From assembly GCA_016720925.1 (NCBI GenBank), contig JADKJR010000006.1, positions 291,601-355,600 on the forward strand: 64,000 nt of DNA. The letters run 5' to 3'. Every line of letters starts with the position of its first letter. Position 1 is the stretch's first letter. Below the pieces are notes generated by a model. It had not been told where the DNA came from. It did no database searches and worked only from the letters and a program-made list of their open reading frames with translations. This document shows positions 24,181 to 31,316 of this stretch, piece after piece. The translations under genes were made by a program, and so were the position numbers. The stretch comes from Betaproteobacteria bacterium (GTDB lineage: Bacteria; Pseudomonadota; Gammaproteobacteria; Burkholderiales; Usitatibacteraceae).

Positions 24181-24450
24181 GTTGCGCGTTGGTTGTCGCC
24201 AATTGCGAGGATCATGGAACAGTCGCCCCTGAGAACAACCACAAGGGTTGCGCCGGGCAGGGGCTCAATTTTACGTGGCGAAACTTGGGCCAATCTACTG
24301 CATTGGATTGGCGCTCGCCGGGCGCAGAGCATGCTCTGCGAATTCCCCGCCTCTCCCCCGGGACTAAATCCGGGACGACAACCTTGAGGTAGCGCCATGA
24401 CCCCGCTTGCGGATCGGAACGGCCACAAGGTTTCGCCACCCAATGTGCAA
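24181..24450. repeat. Gene-free region with weak terminal inverted repeats (possible small mobile element)
   Basis: The 339 bases between queC and the YedE gene contain no convincing reading frame. Near its edges GTTGCGCGTTGG (24181) and CCAATGTGCAAC (ending 24450) are inverted copies with two mismatches, enclosing 270 bases. Inside are a perfect palindrome CGCAGAGCATGCTCTGCG at about 24323-24340, a CCAATC..GATTGG pair near 24290-24310 and a CCCGGG..CCGGG pair near 24357-24374. This could be a short non-autonomous element or just a structured spacer; no target duplication was identified. Confidence 0.35.
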
Positions 24451-24493
24451 CGCGTAGAATGGCGATCTTCAAGACATCTGCTATTTCCGCTTC

Positions 24494-25615
24494 ATGAGCA
24501 ACACGCCCAATCTTGCGGTCACCGTCGCCTGGCTTAGTTTCGCGATTGCTTTCGTACTCGGCGCCATTTCCGCGCGCACACAGTTCTGCACGCTTGGCGC
24601 CGTCTCGGACATCGTCAACATGGGTGACTTTTCGCGCATGCGGATGTGGGTGCTGGGCATGGCGGTGGCGATTGTCGGCGCGCAGGCGCTCTACGCGTTC
24701 GGTTTGATAGATCTGTCCAAAGCGTTTTACGTCCGGCCGAATGTGACGTGGCTTTCCTACCTTGTCGGCGGCCTGCTATTCGGTATCGGCATGACATTGT
24801 CCAGCGGCTGCGGCAGCCGCACGCTGGTGCGCATCGGCGGGGGAAACGTCAAATCGCTGGTGGTGTTCGTGTTCCTTGGCATATCGGCCTACATGACGAT
24901 GAAGGGCCTGTTCGGCGTATGGCGGGTCAACTATCTGGATGTGGTTAATGTCGATCTGGCACCGCAAGGCATCGGCACGCAGGAATTCGGGGCGCTGGTG
25001 GGTTCCATGATGGGAGTCAGCAAGAAATCCGCGCAAATCGCCATCGCGGCAATAGTCGCGGCGCCGATGCTCGTATTCGTATTGGCGGGAACGGAATTCC
25101 GCAGAAGTCTCGATGGCTGGCTGGGCGGATTGGGCTATGGCCTTGCCGTGGTGGCGGGCTGGTACGTCAGTGCGCACATCGGCTTTGGTGAGAACCCCGA
25201 CACACTGGAAATGGTGTTCTTCGGCACCAACAGCCGGACGGCGGAATCACTGACCTTTGTCGCGCCGACCGCGTATAGCCTTGAATTGCTGATGCTCTGG
25301 AGCGACAAATCGCTGATCGTGACCTTCGGTATCGCCTCAATCGCCGGCATGATTGCTGGCTCGCTGGCCTATGCCTTGATCACCAAACGGTTTCGCTGGG
25401 AGGGCTTTGCGAATATCGACGATACCCGCAAGCATATTCTGGGCGCTACGCTGATGGGATTTGGCGGCGTTACCGCAATGGGCTGCACGATCGGACAAGG
25501 CATGACCGGGCTTTCCACGCTCGCCGTGGGCTCATTTCTGGCCTTGGCGGCAATTGTTTTCGGCTGCTGGGCAACACTCAAATATGAGTACTGGAGACTG
25601 ATGCAGGAGGGCTGA
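24494..25615 (+). CDS. YeeE/YedE family sulfur-compound transporter
   Basis: A 373-residue integral membrane protein with about ten spans and the duplicated YeeE/YedE architecture. The first half has SARTQFCTLGAVSDIVNMGDFSRMRMW and LLFGIGMTLSSGCGSRTLVRIGGGN; the second repeats this as LGATLMGFGGVTAMGCTIGQGMTGLSTLAVGSFLA. The buried cysteines in these loops are those that pass thiosulfate in characterised YeeE. No TusA/YeeD partner is adjacent, unlike many such loci. The ATG lies 10 bases downstream of a CTGCTATTTCCGCTTC leader without a strong ribosome-binding site. Confidence 0.9.
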   Translation: MSNTPNLAVTVAWLSFAIAFVLGAISARTQFCTLGAVSDIVNMGDFSRMRMWVLGMAVAIVGAQALYAFGLIDLSKAFYVRPNVTWLSYLVGGLLFGIGMTLSSGCGSRTLVRIGGGNVKSLVVFVFLGISAYMTMKGLFGVWRVNYLDVVNVDLAPQGIGTQEFGALVGSMMGVSKKSAQIAIAAIVAAPMLVFVLAGTEFRRSLDGWLGGLGYGLAVVAGWYVSAHIGFGENPDTLEMVFFGTNSRTAESLTFVAPTAYSLELLMLWSDKSLIVTFGIASIAGMIAGSLAYALITKRFRWEGFANIDDTRKHILGATLMGFGGVTAMGCTIGQGMTGLSTLAVGSFLALAAIVFGCWATLKYEYWRLMQEG

Positions 25616-25640
25616 TCCGTTGCGCAAGGCGATTCTTGGG

Positions 25641-25669
25641 TTGACCGGAATTTGATGGAAAGTTATAAT
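25641..25669 (+). promoter_or_regulatory. Strong sigma-70-type promoter for the tRNA-Lys region
   Basis: TTGACC at 25641-25646 and TATAAT at 25664-25669 with an exact 17-base spacer. A GC-rich GCGAG discriminator follows, as is common for stable RNA promoters. Expected transcription start is near 25676, about 70 bases before the first tRNA-Lys. Confidence 0.75.
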
Positions 25670-25679
25670 TGCGAGCTTT

Positions 25680-25735
25680 GTGGGGGCGGGGGAGAAAGGG
25701 GGGGCGCCCCCCGCCCCCCCCCCCCCCCCCCAAAA
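25680..25735. other. Extreme G-tract / C-tract low-complexity stretch
   Basis: Runs of G followed by a run of about 20 C form a potential G/C hairpin in the leader before the first tRNA-Lys. Nothing similar occurs elsewhere in the window. It may be real slippage-prone DNA or an assembly artefact such as residual dark-cycle bases. No gene can be read through it. Confidence 0.6.
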
Positions 25736-25747
25736 CCCGGCAATGTT

Positions 25748-25823
25748 GGGTCGTTAGCTCAGTTGGTAGAGCAGCGGACTTTTAATCCGTTGGTCGCAGG
25801 TTCGAATCCCGCACGGCCTACCA
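25748..25823 (+). tRNA. tRNA-Lys (anticodon TTT)
   Basis: A 76-base tRNA including the encoded CCA. The acceptor stem GGGTCGT pairs with ACGGCCT (two G-U pairs), the D arm is TTAGCTCAGTTGGTAGAGC, the anticodon arm CGGACTTTTAATCCG carries TTT, and the T arm is GCAGGTTCGAATCCCGC. It reads lysine AAA/AAG codons and lies downstream of a consensus promoter. Confidence 0.95.
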
Positions 25824-25882
25824 GTTTCAAACAAAGGGCTGCCATTGGCAGCCCTTTGTATTAGATAATGTCCTTCTGTTTT

Positions 25883-25986
25883 GGGTCGTTAGCTCAGTTG
25901 GGTGAATCAGGGGTTTCGCGTTCCACGGAACGCGCCTGATGAACCGGAAAGCCATGCAGGGCTTTCCGTGGAAGAGCAGCGGACTT
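25883..25986 (+). pseudogene. Interrupted tRNA-Lys copy with double-hairpin insert
   Basis: Bases 25883-25901 repeat the first 19 bases of the flanking tRNA-Lys genes exactly, and 25973-25986 repeat AGAGCAGCGGACTT from the D-arm end to the anticodon loop. Between them, where the intact genes have one T, lie about 71 foreign bases. The insert folds into two neighbouring hairpins (ATCAGG..CCTGAT around GCGTTCC/GGAACGC, then GGAAAGCC/GGCTTTCC). The anticodon loop continues as GTTGCCGAG, and the T arm and acceptor 3' strand are absent. It cannot make a tRNA. Confidence 0.85.
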
Positions 25987-26024
25987 GTTGCCGAGCCTGC
26001 AGTGTTAGAGAATCAAAAAAACGT

Positions 26025-26100
26025 GGGTCGTTAGCTCAGTTGGTAGAGCAGCGGACTCTTAATCCGTAGGTCGAGTGTTCGAGCCACTCACGGCCCACCA
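26025..26100 (+). tRNA. tRNA-Lys (anticodon CTT)
   Basis: A 76-base tRNA with encoded CCA. GGGTCGT pairs with ACGGCCC in the acceptor stem. The first 43 bases match the TTT gene except the anticodon position (CGGACTCTTAATCCG), and the T arm is GAGTGTTCGAGCCACTC. It is followed 18 bases later by a terminator hairpin. Confidence 0.95.
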
Positions 26101-26143
26101 AAACTTTAAAGCACTTAGGCCTGTCTGATGACGGGCCTTTTTG
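26085..26143 (+). repeat. tRNA 3' end plus terminator, copy 1 (left flank of yegP islet)
   Basis: The stretch from the T-arm end of tRNA-Lys(CTT) through the CCA and terminator is repeated, with a few substitutions, at 26676-26733. Matching blocks include CTCACG.CCCACCAAA, CTTT.AA.CACTTAGG and CCTGTCT..GACGGGCC. The pair encloses the yegP gene. Confidence 0.8.
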
Positions 26144-26145
26144 CT
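26118..26145 (+). terminator. Intrinsic terminator after tRNA-Lys(CTT)
   Basis: AGGCCTGTC pairs with GACGGGCCT across a TGAT loop (one G-T pair), followed by TTTTGCTTTTT. It ends the tRNA transcript. Confidence 0.85.
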
Positions 26146-26341
26146 TTTTGGGGCGTCGGCATTGGGTTGGCGCTTTGCTTACCGGAAGGCTAACAAAACT
26201 AACTTCCAAATTGCAGTTCCCACAGGTCGGTGTTTGCAAACCACACAAGGTTCGGCACAACGACGTAAACTGTACGTTGCGCACGCATTTTCGGGCTTGT
26301 ACCAAGTACCATTTCACTCCAGTTTGCGAAAGGAATTTCAT

Positions 26342-26671
26342 ATGACCGGCTACTACGAACTAAAGAAGTCTGGTGCCTCTGGATACGTGTTCAATCTCAA
26401 GGCGGGTAATCATGAAGTAATCCTGACGAGCGAGACTTATGGCTCTAAAGAAGCGGCGAAAGGTGGGATTGCTTCAGTGCAGACCAATTCGCCGAAGGAT
26501 GAGCGGTATGAAAAAAAGACTGCGAAAGATGACAGTCCATATTTCGTTTTGACGGCAACCAATGGACAGACGATAGGCAAGAGTGAGATGTACAGCAGTG
26601 TGGCTGCAAGGGACAACGGCATCGCGTCAGTGAAATCCAATGGTCCTACACCGACAATCAAGGAAGTCTAA
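26342..26671 (+). CDS. yegP: YegP family protein (two DUF1508 repeats)
   Basis: A 109-residue protein with two DUF1508 units in tandem: GYYELKKSGASGYVFNLKAGNHEVILTSETYGSKEAAKGGIASVQTNSP and then PYFVLTATNGQTIGKSEMYSSVAARDNGIASVKSNGPTP. The function of the family is unknown. The ATG is preceded by GAAAGGA at a good distance. The gene has its own 5' spacer of about 200 bases and sits between duplicated tRNA-end/terminator sequences, which suggests it arrived as a small cassette at the tRNA-Lys locus. Confidence 0.9.
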   Translation: MTGYYELKKSGASGYVFNLKAGNHEVILTSETYGSKEAAKGGIASVQTNSPKDERYEKKTAKDDSPYFVLTATNGQTIGKSEMYSSVAARDNGIASVKSNGPTPTIKEV

Positions 26672-26675
26672 TAGT

Positions 26676-26733
26676 CCCTCACGCCCCACCAAAGCTTTGA
26701 AACACTTAGGCCTGTCTCCGGACGGGCCTTTTG
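26676..26733 (+). repeat. tRNA 3' end plus terminator, copy 2 (right flank of yegP islet)
   Basis: A near-direct repeat of 26085-26143, beginning CCCTCACGCCCCACCA immediately after the yegP stop and continuing through the same hairpin. The rest of a tRNA is not present upstream, so this is a partial duplication. Confidence 0.8.
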
Positions 26734-26735
26734 TT
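26708..26735 (+). terminator. Intrinsic terminator after yegP
   Basis: AGGCCTGTC and GACGGGCCT form the same stem as at 26118, here with a TCCG loop, followed by TTTGTTGGTTTTTT. It would terminate yegP transcription. Confidence 0.8.
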
Positions 26736-27199
26736 GGTTTTTTGCGGCTAATTGATGAAGCCACGTCGCACCTGAATGTGCGTTCCCGGCCGCTATCAGT
26801 TTTTCTGAGCATGGGCCGGACCAAAGAAACGCGTAGCCGTCGTGCCATTGCTAGTGATTTGTACGATGTTCCTGCGCGGCCCAGATTACCCAGCAATGCG
26901 CGAGTGCGACGACCCAGCCAAAACCGTGCTAATGCGTTGGTTTGGAATGCCAATGCAGTTCGAAAACCGGGTACCCGTCGTCGCGCGCAGTTGGGTAATT
27001 TCGTTCGCGCAACAACACACGTGGTATCCCCAGCGCAATCAATCGCAGATCGCCATTTGGCGCGCCTTCCAGGCAAATAATGCCGGGAAATGCGCGCCAG
27101 TGCTGGAGTTTGGCTACAGTTTCGAGGGGGATAGACAGCTGAAGAATTAGCCCGGTGACGCAGCCCACCATCCGGGCCGCATTTGAAAGAAAGCGCGTC
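26736..27199. other. 464-base region without a supported gene
   Basis: Reading frames of about 100-150 codons exist on both strands, but none shows a recognisable family, a ribosome-binding site or plausible composition. The right part contains a family A repeat (27050-27113). The remainder holds no tRNA, terminator or promoter that I can support. Confidence 0.5.
27050..27113. repeat. Dispersed repeat, family A copy 3 (left arm degraded)
   Basis: The core CTTCCAGGCAAATAATGCCGG and right arm GCGCGCCAGTGCTGGAGTTT are conserved. The left arm reads CGCCATTTGGCGCG, so the long inverted pairing is lost. The same left variant occurs in copy 4. Confidence 0.65.
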
Positions 27200-27462
27200 C
27201 TAGCCTTTTTTTCCGGCGACCGCGCCGGCTTTATTTTTCGCCTCTTGCCGGCTGAGTTCTTCCTTGGTCAGTTTCACCTTTTTCACTTTTTCGATTTTGA
27301 CTTTTCCACCTTCACTTTTTCTTTCTTTACCTTCTCTTTCTTCACGACGGGCCCTGCCAACGCTAGCTTCGCCTCCTTCTTCGCTTTCTTTTCGGCCCCG
27401 TCGAGGAGTTTTTTGTTTTTTTGATTTTGCCTTCTGGCCTTCAACATTTTTGCGTGACTCAA
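27200..27462 (-). pseudogene. Frameshifted small lysine-rich protein
   Basis: From a TTG at 27462 (GGAGG five bases upstream) or ATG at 27447 the frame gives MSHAKMLKARRQNQKNKKLLDGAEKK-type sequence, then KKAKKEAKLALAGPVVKKEKVKKEKVKVEK, and stops at 27283 after 59 residues. Around 27300 a one-base insertion would continue the same KVxxEKVK periodicity as VKIEKVKKVKLTKEELSRQEAKNKAGAVAGKKG to a stop at 27200, giving 87 residues. The composition is extremely lysine-rich, resembling histone H1-like or other basic DNA/RNA-associated bacterial proteins, but no family can be assigned. It lies downstream of ppk2 on the same strand. Confidence 0.6.
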
Positions 27463-27630
27463 TTTAACCTCCGGTTGATGAACGATTGAATTCCGTTGTA
27501 GTTTGATCCGATTTTGCGTTCTTGGCTAACTGTTGTTGCACGGCCCAGATTGCGCATGGTTACGCGGTCACGGGTAAGCCGTCGTCTGCATCTTTGCGGC
27601 GTGCTCCAGGTCTTTGCCGATGCGCGGCCG

Positions 27631-28539
27631 CTAGTAAATCTTGGGGACGAACCGCTGGCTCGACATCTTCGGGCGCTTGTAGCCGATGTCGGCCTGCCGC
27701 GGCGGCACTTCGATCTCGACCGGGGTGATGTGTTCGTAGGGAATCTGGTTAAGCAGATGGGAAATGCAGTTGAGGCGGGCCTTTTTCTTGTCGTCGGCTT
27801 CCACCACGTTCCAGCGCGCTTTGGGTTTGTCGGTCGCGGCAAACATCACGTCCTTCGCCTTGGAATACTCGATCCAGTGTTTGCGTGATTCCATGTCCAT
27901 CGGGCTGAGCTTCCAGCGCTTGCTGGGATTGCGGATGCGTTCCTGGAAGCGCTTCTCCTGTTCTTCATCGTTTACCGAGAACCAGTATTTGATTAGGTAG
28001 ATGCCGGAACGAATCAGCATTTCCTCGAACAGCGGGCAGGATCGCAGGAACTCCTGGTATTCAGCCTCGGTGCAAAAACCCATCACATGTTCGACGCCAG
28101 CGCGGTTATACCAACTGCGGTCGAATAGCACGATTTCGCCGGCGGCCGGCAGGTGCGGAACGTAGCGCTGGAAATACCACTGGCCGCGCTCGCGTTCGGT
28201 CGGTGTGCCCAGCGCGACAATGCGGCATACCCGCGGGTTGAGGCTCTCCGTGATGCGCTTGATCACACCGCCTTTGCCCGCGGCATCGCGGCCCTCGAAG
28301 ATCACCGCGACACGCAGGCCGTGCCCGCGAACCCATTCCTGCAGCTTGATGAGTTCCATCTGCAGGTGCGCGAGCTCCTCGACGTACTTGTATTTCTTGC
28401 CAGGCCTGCGCGGCTTGGAGCGGCCGGTCGATTTCCACGCTTTCTCGATGGCTTCCGCTTCTTTCGCATCCGCGAGAAGCTCGCCGCCTTTCGTTTTCTG
28501 GGACTTCCTTATCTTGGCCGTATTTGCCATCTTCGTCAT
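27631..28539 (-). CDS. ppk2: Polyphosphate kinase 2 (PPK2)
   Basis: A 302-residue PPK2-family enzyme that transfers phosphate between polyphosphate and nucleoside di- or monophosphates. Walker A is GRDAAGKGG at 83-91, followed by the lid and Walker B region LFDRSWYNRAGVEHVMGFC, KYWFSVNDEEQEKRF and the end RLNCISHLLNQIPYE. The single-domain length fits class I/III PPK2. The start is the ATG at 28539, with AGGAGACAGGA directly upstream; a longer frame to 28617 adds 26 residues with no family match. The N-terminal 50 residues are basic. Class, and so ADP or AMP preference, is not decided here. Confidence 0.93.
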   Translation of the reverse strand: MTKMANTAKIRKSQKTKGGELLADAKEAEAIEKAWKSTGRSKPRRPGKKYKYVEELAHLQMELIKLQEWVRGHGLRVAVIFEGRDAAGKGGVIKRITESLNPRVCRIVALGTPTERERGQWYFQRYVPHLPAAGEIVLFDRSWYNRAGVEHVMGFCTEAEYQEFLRSCPLFEEMLIRSGIYLIKYWFSVNDEEQEKRFQERIRNPSKRWKLSPMDMESRKHWIEYSKAKDVMFAATDKPKARWNVVEADDKKKARLNCISHLLNQIPYEHITPVEIEVPPRQADIGYKRPKMSSQRFVPKIY

Positions 28540-28766
28540 TCCTGTCTCCTGTAGATCTCGTCTATGAAAAAGGATACACCACCCGGGCAAATTCGACGCT
28601 TGCCGCGCGGCCCGCATGACCTGGCGCCGCGCTTGCGTGGTTCCGTATTTGTAACTTTATTGGCTTGGTTTCGGTTGATTGACATATCGCAGCGGCGGGA
28701 AATTGTGTCAGGATCAATGTCTCAGGACGAATCCCTTGAATTCGTTTCTGGTAAAGGAGTCAGAAA

Positions 28767-29006
28767 ATGGTCATACCTGAAATCGCACAAAAATCGCCAT
28801 ATCCCGTCGCCGTTGAAGCGGGGAAAAGTTATTGGTGGTGTGCTTGCGGCAAGAGCAAGAGCCAGCCGTTCTGCGATGGCTCGCATAAGGGAAGCGAATT
28901 CAATCCAATCGAGCACAAGGCGGCGGCGAGTGGCACGGTCTACTTCTGCGGCTGCAAGAACAGCAAGAACGGAGCGCTTTGCGACGGTAGCCACAAGAGC
29001 CTGTAA
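28767..29006 (+). CDS. CDGSH iron-sulfur protein with two CDGSH motifs
   Basis: A 79-residue protein with two CDGSH-type [2Fe-2S] sites: WWCACGKSKSQPFCDGSH and YFCGCKNSKNGALCDGSH. Each site has the three cysteines and one histidine that define the mitoNEET-like cluster. It resembles the tandem-CDGSH (MiNT/CISD3-like) bacterial class. AAAGGAG lies eight bases before the ATG. Roles proposed for the family are electron transfer or redox sensing; no partner is adjacent. Confidence 0.92.
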   Translation: MVIPEIAQKSPYPVAVEAGKSYWWCACGKSKSQPFCDGSHKGSEFNPIEHKAAASGTVYFCGCKNSKNGALCDGSHKSL

Positions 29007-29288
29007 CACAACACGCGCGAAGCGAGGAGCTCGCCGGCGCCTGAGTGCGAGTGCCTGGTGTCCCGATCAGGTAATCGATCGACAAACTCTCACCTGCCCA
29101 CGGGTTTTTCCGTGTCCGAGTAGTTGCGCGGACAGGGAGTGCACTTGGCCTCGCAAACGGTGCAGGCCAAATTGACTTTGGCGGATCCACCCGCCAATTG
29201 TTAAACATTGAAAAACGTGCGCTATCCCACACCCCTATTCCGCCGGGGAGCTCAATATTTGCGCATCACCACTAACCACCCGGCGATC

Positions 29289-29465
29289 ATGAAAACCACC
29301 GACAAGAATCTGCAAACCAAAGTTGATGCACTGGACTGCCTGCTTGCAGAACCCTGTCCGGAGGACGCGGGCTGGTTCGATCAGGTACTGACGGCACTTG
29401 AACTCGTCGCCGAATATGCACTCAATCCCGGCGTGCCGGTGAAAGCGTTGTCGCGGGTCGCGTAG
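29289..29465 (+). CDS. Small hypothetical protein
   Basis: A 58-residue frame beginning MKTTDKNLQTKVDALDCLL and rich in leucine, alanine and acidic residues, predicted mostly helical. No family is recognised. The ATG follows CCGGCGATC with no clear ribosome-binding site. Codon use looks coding-like, but the length makes this uncertain. It lies alone between the CDGSH gene and a family A repeat. Confidence 0.35.
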   Translation: MKTTDKNLQTKVDALDCLLAEPCPEDAGWFDQVLTALELVAEYALNPGVPVKALSRVA

Positions 29466-29548
29466 CGTTTTGGAGGGATCGAGGATTGAAGGGGCACGCA
29501 CTAGCAATTGCCCCCGAGGCCACTTTCATAGAGACATAACGCATAGAA

Positions 29549-29610
29549 CGCCATTTGGCGAGGGCTTCCAGACATTTATGGCTGAGAATCCGCACCAGTG
29601 CTTGAGTTTG
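29549..29610. repeat. Dispersed repeat, family A copy 4 (left arm degraded)
   Basis: CGCCATTTGGCGAGGGCTTCCAG, a core with CATTTATGGC and a right arm CCGCACCAGTGCTTGAGTTT. It lies in the 329-base gene-free stretch 29466-29794 upstream of the phasin gene. Nothing else is supported in that stretch. Confidence 0.7.
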
Positions 29611-29794
29611 ATGTTTATTTCTTGACAGCACAGCGCCGCTTCGTGGATGTGCGCCCAAGCGCGTTGTCTCGCGCCTTCGCGCAAGGTCGCACAACCACGC
29701 CTGATGCCAAAACGATGCCTGTTGATCCAAGTCAGATTATCGTAATGCATTGGTGGTAAATTAATCCCGTCGAATAAATCACGGGAGAACCATC

Positions 29795-30424
29795 ATGGCA
29801 GGCAAAGGCGAACAATTCAGCGAATTACAACGCAAGAACATGGAAGCCGCCATGCGTATGGCGCAGCTTTCGATGGATAATTCCCGGCGCATCATGGCGC
29901 TGCAAACCGAGCTGGCCAAGGAAATGTTTCAAAGTGGCGTGGAAAACGCCAAGGCGCAGACCAGCGCGCACGATCCGCAGGCGATGATGCAGTTGCGCAC
30001 AAAGTACGCGCAGGAAACGACCCAGCGCATGGTGGAAGCCGCGCAACAGATTGCCGAGATCAGTAACGCCGCGCGAGCCGAGTTTTCCCGGCTGGTCACC
30101 GAGCAATTGGCGTCTGGCAGTCAGGACATGAACGAATCCATGCAGACTTTCATGAAGAATCTGCCTGGCCAAACACCAAACATGATGGAATCTTTCCAGC
30201 AGGCGATCGCTTCCGCCAACGCGGCTTTTGAGCAGATTTCAAAGGCATCGACCGCCGCCATGGGTAACGTCAACGAGACAGTCAAAGCGACAGTCAAAGC
30301 GAGTCAAGAAGCCCGCGAGCGGCGCAAAACGCAAGTAAGCACGCGGGCCCGTCAGCGCATCACCCGCCGAATGGCGGGGCGCTGCCGCGAACGCCAAATT
30401 GGCATGGCACGCCACATTCGTTGA
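29795..30424 (+). CDS. Phasin family protein with unusual arginine-rich tail
   Basis: A 209-residue granule-associated phasin, expected to coat polyhydroxybutyrate granules. The helical core (FSELQRKNMEAAMRMAQLSMDNSRRIMALQTELAKEMFQ, then AQETTQRMVEAAQQIAEISNAARAEFSRLV, then FQQAIASANAAFEQISKASTAAMGN) matches the phasin family. After VKASQEA, about residue 175, the sequence becomes arginine-rich (RERRKTQVSTRARQRITRRM), which is atypical. Reading one base later gives KPASGAKRK then stop, close to common phasin endings, so a late frameshift is possible. GGGAG precedes the ATG. Confidence 0.87.
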   Translation: MAGKGEQFSELQRKNMEAAMRMAQLSMDNSRRIMALQTELAKEMFQSGVENAKAQTSAHDPQAMMQLRTKYAQETTQRMVEAAQQIAEISNAARAEFSRLVTEQLASGSQDMNESMQTFMKNLPGQTPNMMESFQQAIASANAAFEQISKASTAAMGNVNETVKATVKASQEARERRKTQVSTRARQRITRRMAGRCRERQIGMARHIR

Positions 30425-30971
30425 TCCACCGTCCTTCGCAAACATTTGATTGAGATAGGCCATGGGACTTTCGTGATCGCGTGCCGAAAATCGGTGGCGC
30501 GGGTCAAATTCGCGTCGGCGGAATCGTTTTTCGTATCACGCGCTGATAGACATCGGCGGCCTCCTGCAGCATTCGCAGGCGCATCGTCTCGTTCCGGATA
30601 GCGTGACTCTCGGGGGAAACTTTTCCCCACCACACAACGCCTTCCATATCCCGGCAGCAATCCGTGTCGCAATACGAGCCCATTGGTTGCGCCGTGAACT
30701 TGACGACAAATCCACCGGTCTGTGCCGTGTGCGCTCTAAGATTGATTTCCCACATCCCAACCGTGTGCATGCTTGTTTATCGGCACGAACATCGAAAACC
30801 AAAGTCGCCATTCACAGCACCCAATCAAACACCGGCGGGTGATCCAGTTTCAGGCCGCGAGGAAATTGAAAACAGGTTACCGGTCACCGCGCACAACGGG
30901 ACTATCTTGCACGCAAAGAAAAATCCAATGGGTGCGCGGGCCTTCCGGCACGAATCAAGAACAGAAGTTTT
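30425..30971. other. 547-base region with only a weak open frame
   Basis: Between the phasin and the cytochrome gene. Only the 88-residue leftward frame at 30504-30770 looks at all protein-like (listed separately). No repeat of either family, tRNA or terminator with a T-tract was found. Confidence 0.4.
30504..30770 (-). CDS. Hypothetical protein (weakly supported)
   Basis: An 88-residue frame whose composition looks protein-like: WEINLRAHTAQTGGFVVKF, then a CDTDCC cluster, then WWGKVSPESHAIRN and a leucine/arginine helix to the end. No family is recognised. Neither the ATG at 30770 nor the internal one at 30755 has a good ribosome-binding site. The CDTDCC cluster could bind metal, but this is speculation. 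Other frames across the region look random. Confidence 0.3.
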   Translation of the reverse strand: MHTVGMWEINLRAHTAQTGGFVVKFTAQPMGSYCDTDCCRDMEGVVWWGKVSPESHAIRNETMRLRMLQEAADVYQRVIRKTIPPTRI

Positions 30972-31316
30972 TTACTGCGCCAGAATCCACTGCACCAGAT
31001 TCTTGATCTCCTTTGCATCCTTTGACTCGATCACTTTGTGATCTTCTTCCGTTCCGTCCTCGAATTTCACCCTCGGTCCTTTGGTGATGCTGTCGGTCAC
31101 CTTGGCTTCGCCGTCAGCCTTGCCTTTATATTTCGCCGCAGTCTTCTGGTATGACGAGCCTTTTTTCGCCTTGTCGATCGCGTGGCACTTCATGCAACCG
31201 CTTTTCTTGGCGAGAGCCTGCGCGGCATTGGCGTCTACGGCAGCATGCACAGGGACGGCGCAGAGTACAGTGGCTGAACCTGCAAAAATCAGACTGGCGA
31301 TCAACTTCAGTTTCAT
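30972..31316 (-). CDS. Small periplasmic c-type cytochrome
   Basis: A 114-residue protein with a signal peptide (cleavage near HAA at residue 26) and one haem c site, CMKCH at 41-45. The rest is lysine-rich (KKGSSYQKTAAKYKGKADGEAKV) and ends with the helix AKEIKNLVQWILAQ typical of class I cytochromes c. No methionine occurs after the haem motif, so the usual distal Met ligand is missing; a histidine in EEDHKV is the only obvious replacement. A GGAGATAGAG leader precedes the ATG. It is a single-gene unit with no oxidase nearby. Confidence 0.9.
   Translation of the reverse strand: MKLKLIASLIFAGSATVLCAVPVHAAVDANAAQALAKKSGCMKCHAIDKAKKGSSYQKTAAKYKGKADGEAKVTDSITKGPRVKFEDGTEEDHKVIESKDAKEIKNLVQWILAQ

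Noticed and set aside
26627..27076. 149-residue leftward frame next to yegP
   Set aside because: It runs through the duplicated terminator sequence and a family A repeat region and has no family or ribosome-binding site.
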